Positions 5,397-8,356 of a stretch of DNA of 8,356 bases are shown piece by piece. The translations under genes and the position numbers were made by a program. The DNA comes from an uncultured Clostridia bacterium (GTDB lineage Bacteria; Bacillota; Clostridia; Lachnospirales; Anaerotignaceae). Each line of letters opens with the position of its first letter. Within the stretch, counting starts at the first letter, position 1. The stretch is from positions 1 through 8,356 of the forward strand of contig CATZIM010000065.1 of NCBI GenBank assembly GCA_958420075.1, written 5' to 3'. The notes beneath the pieces were generated by a model. That model was not told where the DNA came from, did no database searches, and saw only the letters and a program-made list of their open reading frames with translations.

Positions 5397-6659
5397 ATGA
5401 GAGAATTGACAGCGTTATTGAAAAAAGAGATCAGCCCCGCTTTGGGCGTAACAGAAGTAGGTGCCATTGCACTGGCTTCCGCAAGAGCGGCAGCGGCGGC
5501 TGAAGGGAATATCAAGAAAATCCATGTGGAAATGAACGGCGGCATGTACAAAAACGCCTTTTCCTGCGCTATCCCCGGCACAAAGGAACTGGGCTGCGAA
5601 ATGGCTGCTCTGCTGGGTGCTGTCTGCGGTGACTGGACACTGGGGCTGGAATGTCTGAAACCCGTCACAGAAGCCGACGCAGACCGTGTGAAGGGCATGG
5701 ACATTGACGTAACTACTGCCGTAGACAAATCCAAAGAAGAAATCTACATTCTGGCAGAAGTGGAAACAGACAAAGGCACAGGCAAAGCCCTCATCGAAGT
5801 GAAACACAGCAACATCACAAAGGTTTGGAAAGACGGCGAAGTGATTTTTGAAGCGGAAACAAAGGCAGCAGAAGCAGAAAAGCCTTTTCCTTTCGATACA
5901 GTGACCGTAGCGGATTTCGTGGACTATGTAAAAACAGTCCCTTCTGAAGAAATTGCCTTTGTGCAGGATATGATTGACATGAACTGCGCCCTTTCCGCAG
6001 AAGGTGCAAAAGGCGCAGGGCTTTCCATCGGTGCTACACTGGATGCTTTCCGTGCAAAAGGTGTTCTGGGGGATGATATGATTTCCCGTGCCCAGCATTT
6101 GACAACAGCGGCTATGGATGCCCGTCTGGCTGGTCTGCCTTTTCCTGCCATGAGCATTGTGGGCAGCGGTTCTCATGGTATTCTGTGCTCCATGCCTGTG
6201 GTTTCTTATGGCAGAAGCATTGGCGCAGACGAAGACACCATCCGTAGAGCCGTGGCTCTCAGCGGTCTGATTACTATTTACAGCAAACATTACACCGGCA
6301 GACTTTCTGCTCTTTGCGGCTGTGTACTGGGCGGTGGCAGCGGTGCGGCGGCTGGTATTGTCCTGCTCATGGGCGGCGGTGCGGCAGAAGTGGCAGCGGC
6401 TATGGATCATATGGCAGCAAACCTGACAGGTATGATTTGTGACGGCGGCAGCACTGGATGCGCACTGAAAGCTTATGCAGGGGTACATGCGGCATTCCTT
6501 TCCGCTATGCTTGCCATGAACAATACCGCTATTCCCCATAATTTCGGCGTCATCGGTTCCACCGCAGAACAGACAGCCAAAAATCTGGGTCGTATCAGCA
6601 TGGAAGGTATGGCGCCCATGGACAGCACCATCATTTCCGTCATGCAGGAAAAACGATAA
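5397..6659 (+). CDS. UPF0597 / L-cysteine desulfidase-like Fe-S lyase with altered active-site motifs
   Basis: A 420-residue cytoplasmic protein of the CyuA(YhaM)/CdsB family, related to the alpha part of [4Fe-4S] L-serine dehydratases. Known members split L-cysteine to pyruvate, ammonia and sulfide. The presumed cluster cysteines are present: C307 in RLSALC, and C348 and C355 in GMICDGGSTGC. NCALS (C197) is also kept. Three other motifs differ from the family pattern as I recall it: GCTEP near the N-terminus is GVTEV (17-21), losing the proposed catalytic cysteine; GSGNQG is GSGSHG (256-261); and TAASDAR is TAAMDAR (237-243). So it may be a lyase for another amino acid. GGAGG lies eight bases before ATG 5397; an earlier ATG at 5392 is out of frame and too close. 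The AGCS symporter follows after 35 bases, forming an operon. Family is sure, substrate is not. Confidence 0.9.
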   Translation: MRELTALLKKEISPALGVTEVGAIALASARAAAAAEGNIKKIHVEMNGGMYKNAFSCAIPGTKELGCEMAALLGAVCGDWTLGLECLKPVTEADADRVKGMDIDVTTAVDKSKEEIYILAEVETDKGTGKALIEVKHSNITKVWKDGEVIFEAETKAAEAEKPFPFDTVTVADFVDYVKTVPSEEIAFVQDMIDMNCALSAEGAKGAGLSIGATLDAFRAKGVLGDDMISRAQHLTTAAMDARLAGLPFPAMSIVGSGSHGILCSMPVVSYGRSIGADEDTIRRAVALSGLITIYSKHYTGRLSALCGCVLGGGSGAAAGIVLLMGGGAAEVAAAMDHMAANLTGMICDGGSTGCALKAYAGVHAAFLSAMLAMNNTAIPHNFGVIGSTAEQTAKNLGRISMEGMAPMDSTIISVMQEKR

Positions 6660-6694
6660 GATGGTAATACGGGGAGAAAAGGGGAGAGTTTCAC

Positions 6695-8242
6695 ATGAAA
6701 GAAATATTCGATGCCGTCAATCAGGTTTTTGACTTTGTGGTACCCATTGCGGATTTTCTGTGGGGGTTCCCAACCAATTTTGACTGGTATGCATCCATTC
6801 CCATTTTGGGGAATTTGTCCTTTGCCATTGTCATCCTCATTGGCTCTGGTATCTTTTTCAGCATTAAAACAGGTTTCATCCAAGTGACCCATTTCCGCAA
6901 AGGTTTGCGGATTCTCGTTGACCGAAAGACAGCAGCCGTAGGCATTACACCGCTGGCGGCATTCTTCCTCAGTTCTGCCATGCGTGTAGGGCCGGGGAAT
7001 ATCATGGGTGTGACGGGCGCCATTGCCGTTGGCGGTCCCGGTGCCTTGTTCTGGATGTGGGTCAGCGCCTTTTTCGGCATGGCAACGGCATTTATGGAAG
7101 CCACATTGGCACAGATTTTCAAAGAAAGAAAAGGCGATGAACTGGTAGGCGGTCTGCCGTTCTATGGCAAAAAGATCATGGGCAACCGGGCATGGGTAGG
7201 CGTTTTGCTTTCCTGCATCTTCATTTTGTACGCCATGTTCTGTCTGCCTGCGCAGGCGTTCAATGTATTTTCTTCCGTTGGCTCTGTGGCGGAAATCATC
7301 ACAGGGGAAACATTCTCACGGACATCTATGCTTTACTGCATCACAGGCATTCTGCTTATTGGCGGCACTACATTTTTTGCCTTTGGCGGTATCCATAAAA
7401 TCACAGCGGTGACAGACAAGATGGTACCCGTCATGGCGGTGATTTACTGCGGTACGGTACTGCTTATCGCTCTCTTGAATATCGGCACCATCCCTTATTT
7501 CTTTGGTGCGGTATTTGGCGGCGCATTCACACCGGAGGCGGTATTCGGTGGTTTCTTCGGTACAGCTCTTGCCCAAGGGGTAAAACGTGGACTCATGTCC
7601 AATGAAGCAGGTCAGGGGACAATCACCATGTCCGCAGCTGCTTCTGACGCGGAACATCCCTGTGAACAGGGCGTGGTGCAGGCTCTGGGTGTTTTTCTGG
7701 ATACCATGGTGGTCTGCACACTGTCTGGTTTTATCGTTGTTATGGCGCACCTGTGGAGCGCAGACCCGGCGGCTTGGGAAGGCCTGAAAACCCAGCAGCT
7801 GCCTTTATATCTGGCATCCATTACCTCTTTGACACCGGGCAGCGGTGCCGATAGTCTGGTGACATTGCTCATCAGTGTCTGCTATGGACTTTTTGCCTAT
7901 ACTTGTATTGTGGGCTTCATCATTTTCGCGGAGATTGCCGCAAACCGCATCAGCCGCAAACGTCCCTTCATTTATTTTGTGCGGATTCTGGGGGCGCTGG
8001 TGTTCATTCCCTTTGGGGTGCTGTCCGTTATGGCAGGGCTGGAATTGGGGAACTTGTGGTATATCTCAGACCTTGGCAATATCATCATCGTGTACTGTAA
8101 CTTGCCCGTGCTGTTCGTGGGGGCAAAATATGCCTTCCGCGCCACACGGCATTTCAAGAAAAAAGATGGTACACCCTTTACTTCCGATGTTGTGGGCATT
8201 ACCTGCGATTATTGGGATGAAAAGGCAAAACAAAAAGGCTGA
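6695..8242 (+). CDS. AGCS-family Na+:amino-acid (alanine/glycine-type) symporter
   Basis: A 515-residue inner-membrane symporter. The family core is clear: ITPLAAFFLSSAMRVGPGNIMGVTGAIAVGGPGALFWMWVSAFFGMATAFMEATL spans about 84-138, including the GGPGALFWMW signature (113-122), and GLMSNEAGQGTITMSAAAS forms the second conserved block. Eleven or so membrane segments follow. Two points differ from the alanine/glycine carriers I know: the substrate loop usually reads GTGNIAG and here reads GPGNIMG (99-105), and the protein is longer than the common 450-480 residues, with a longer N-terminal lead and a polar tail after the last helix. It therefore probably belongs to a distinct subfamily with another substrate. 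GGGGAG (6681-6686) lies eight bases before the ATG. It is co-transcribed with the lyase, so it likely imports that enzyme's substrate or a related amino acid. Confidence 0.95.
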   Translation: MKEIFDAVNQVFDFVVPIADFLWGFPTNFDWYASIPILGNLSFAIVILIGSGIFFSIKTGFIQVTHFRKGLRILVDRKTAAVGITPLAAFFLSSAMRVGPGNIMGVTGAIAVGGPGALFWMWVSAFFGMATAFMEATLAQIFKERKGDELVGGLPFYGKKIMGNRAWVGVLLSCIFILYAMFCLPAQAFNVFSSVGSVAEIITGETFSRTSMLYCITGILLIGGTTFFAFGGIHKITAVTDKMVPVMAVIYCGTVLLIALLNIGTIPYFFGAVFGGAFTPEAVFGGFFGTALAQGVKRGLMSNEAGQGTITMSAAASDAEHPCEQGVVQALGVFLDTMVVCTLSGFIVVMAHLWSADPAAWEGLKTQQLPLYLASITSLTPGSGADSLVTLLISVCYGLFAYTCIVGFIIFAEIAANRISRKRPFIYFVRILGALVFIPFGVLSVMAGLELGNLWYISDLGNIIIVYCNLPVLFVGAKYAFRATRHFKKKDGTPFTSDVVGITCDYWDEKAKQKG

Positions 8243-8255
8243 TTTGCAAAACAGA

Positions 8256-8356
8256 GAAACCCTAGGCGTTTTTTCATAAGAAAATAAAGATAGCCGGAAT
8301 CATTGTGAACAGAAGATTCCGGCTATTTCCCTTTTCTGAAGGGGAATTTGCTTTGT
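8256..8356. repeat. Partial relative of the palindromic element, cut by the window edge
   Basis: Bases 8273-8295 match 3519-3541 of the first element at 21 of 23 positions (TTCATAAGAAAA, then AAAGA, then AGCC). Bases 8338-8356 resemble 3671-3690 (AAGGGGAA-TTGC). The ~80 bases that separate these parts in the first copy are missing here. Both copies lie just downstream of a gene's stop codon. Whether this is a deleted copy or a shared terminator module cannot be settled within the window. Confidence 0.6.
8290..8329 (+). terminator. Probable terminator of the lyase-AGCS operon
   Basis: A perfect 12-bp stem ATAGCCGGAATC (8290-8301) / GATTCCGGCTAT (8315-8326) has a 13-base loop and is followed by TTCCCTTTTC. 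The T-tract is broken, so termination may be moderate. It starts 48 bases after the AGCS stop codon. Confidence 0.7.

Noticed and set aside
5231..5503. A possible small protein from ATG 5231 upstream of the lyase
   Set aside because: It runs about 100 bases out of frame into the lyase gene, where its sequence turns to low-quality R/C/S-rich shadow, and no family is recognisable. The first 50 codons cannot be fully excluded as a leader peptide.

Overview
The window looks like chromosomal DNA of a low-to-middle-GC anaerobic Firmicute, probably a clostridial amino-acid fermenter. The reasons are strong GGAGG-type ribosome sites, TTGACA-type promoters, many U-tailed intrinsic terminators, an ANT(6)-type adenylyltransferase, two sodium-driven amino-acid symporters and an oxygen-sensitive Fe-S cysteine-desulfidase-like lyase. 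Species cannot be named from this sequence.

Left edge (1-136): bases 41-82 are a perfect 3' half of tRNA-Arg(CCT), from the anticodon loop to the discriminator base, followed by the tRNA terminator. Bases 1-40 do not form the matching 5' half. This is the pattern left at the far junction of an element integrated by a tyrosine recombinase into a tRNA gene. The element would lie to the left, outside the window, and ordinary chromosome would start at about 41.

Middle (136-3720): an ANT(6)-family aminoglycoside adenylyltransferase (+) converges on a MarR regulator/FUSC-like membrane protein operon (-), sharing one bidirectional terminator. The MarR gene has a near-consensus promoter overlapped by two tandem 13-bp palindromes. 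Next comes a divergent pair: a 54-residue ribbon-helix-helix protein (-) and a SLOG-like nucleotide-binding protein (+). The gap 3486-3720 holds a ~212-bp nested palindromic, MITE-like element that also carries terminators. A relative of part of it lies at the right edge.

Right (3721-8356): an amino-acid uptake and breakdown locus. A SLC6/NSS-family Na+ symporter (-) is divergent from a two-gene operon (+) encoding a UPF0597/L-cysteine-desulfidase-like Fe-S lyase and an AGCS-family Na+:amino-acid symporter. The lyase keeps the Fe-S cysteines but has changed three other family motifs, including loss of the proposed catalytic cysteine. It may therefore act on a substrate other than cysteine, supplied by one or both transporters. 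This is the best candidate for undescribed biology in the window.
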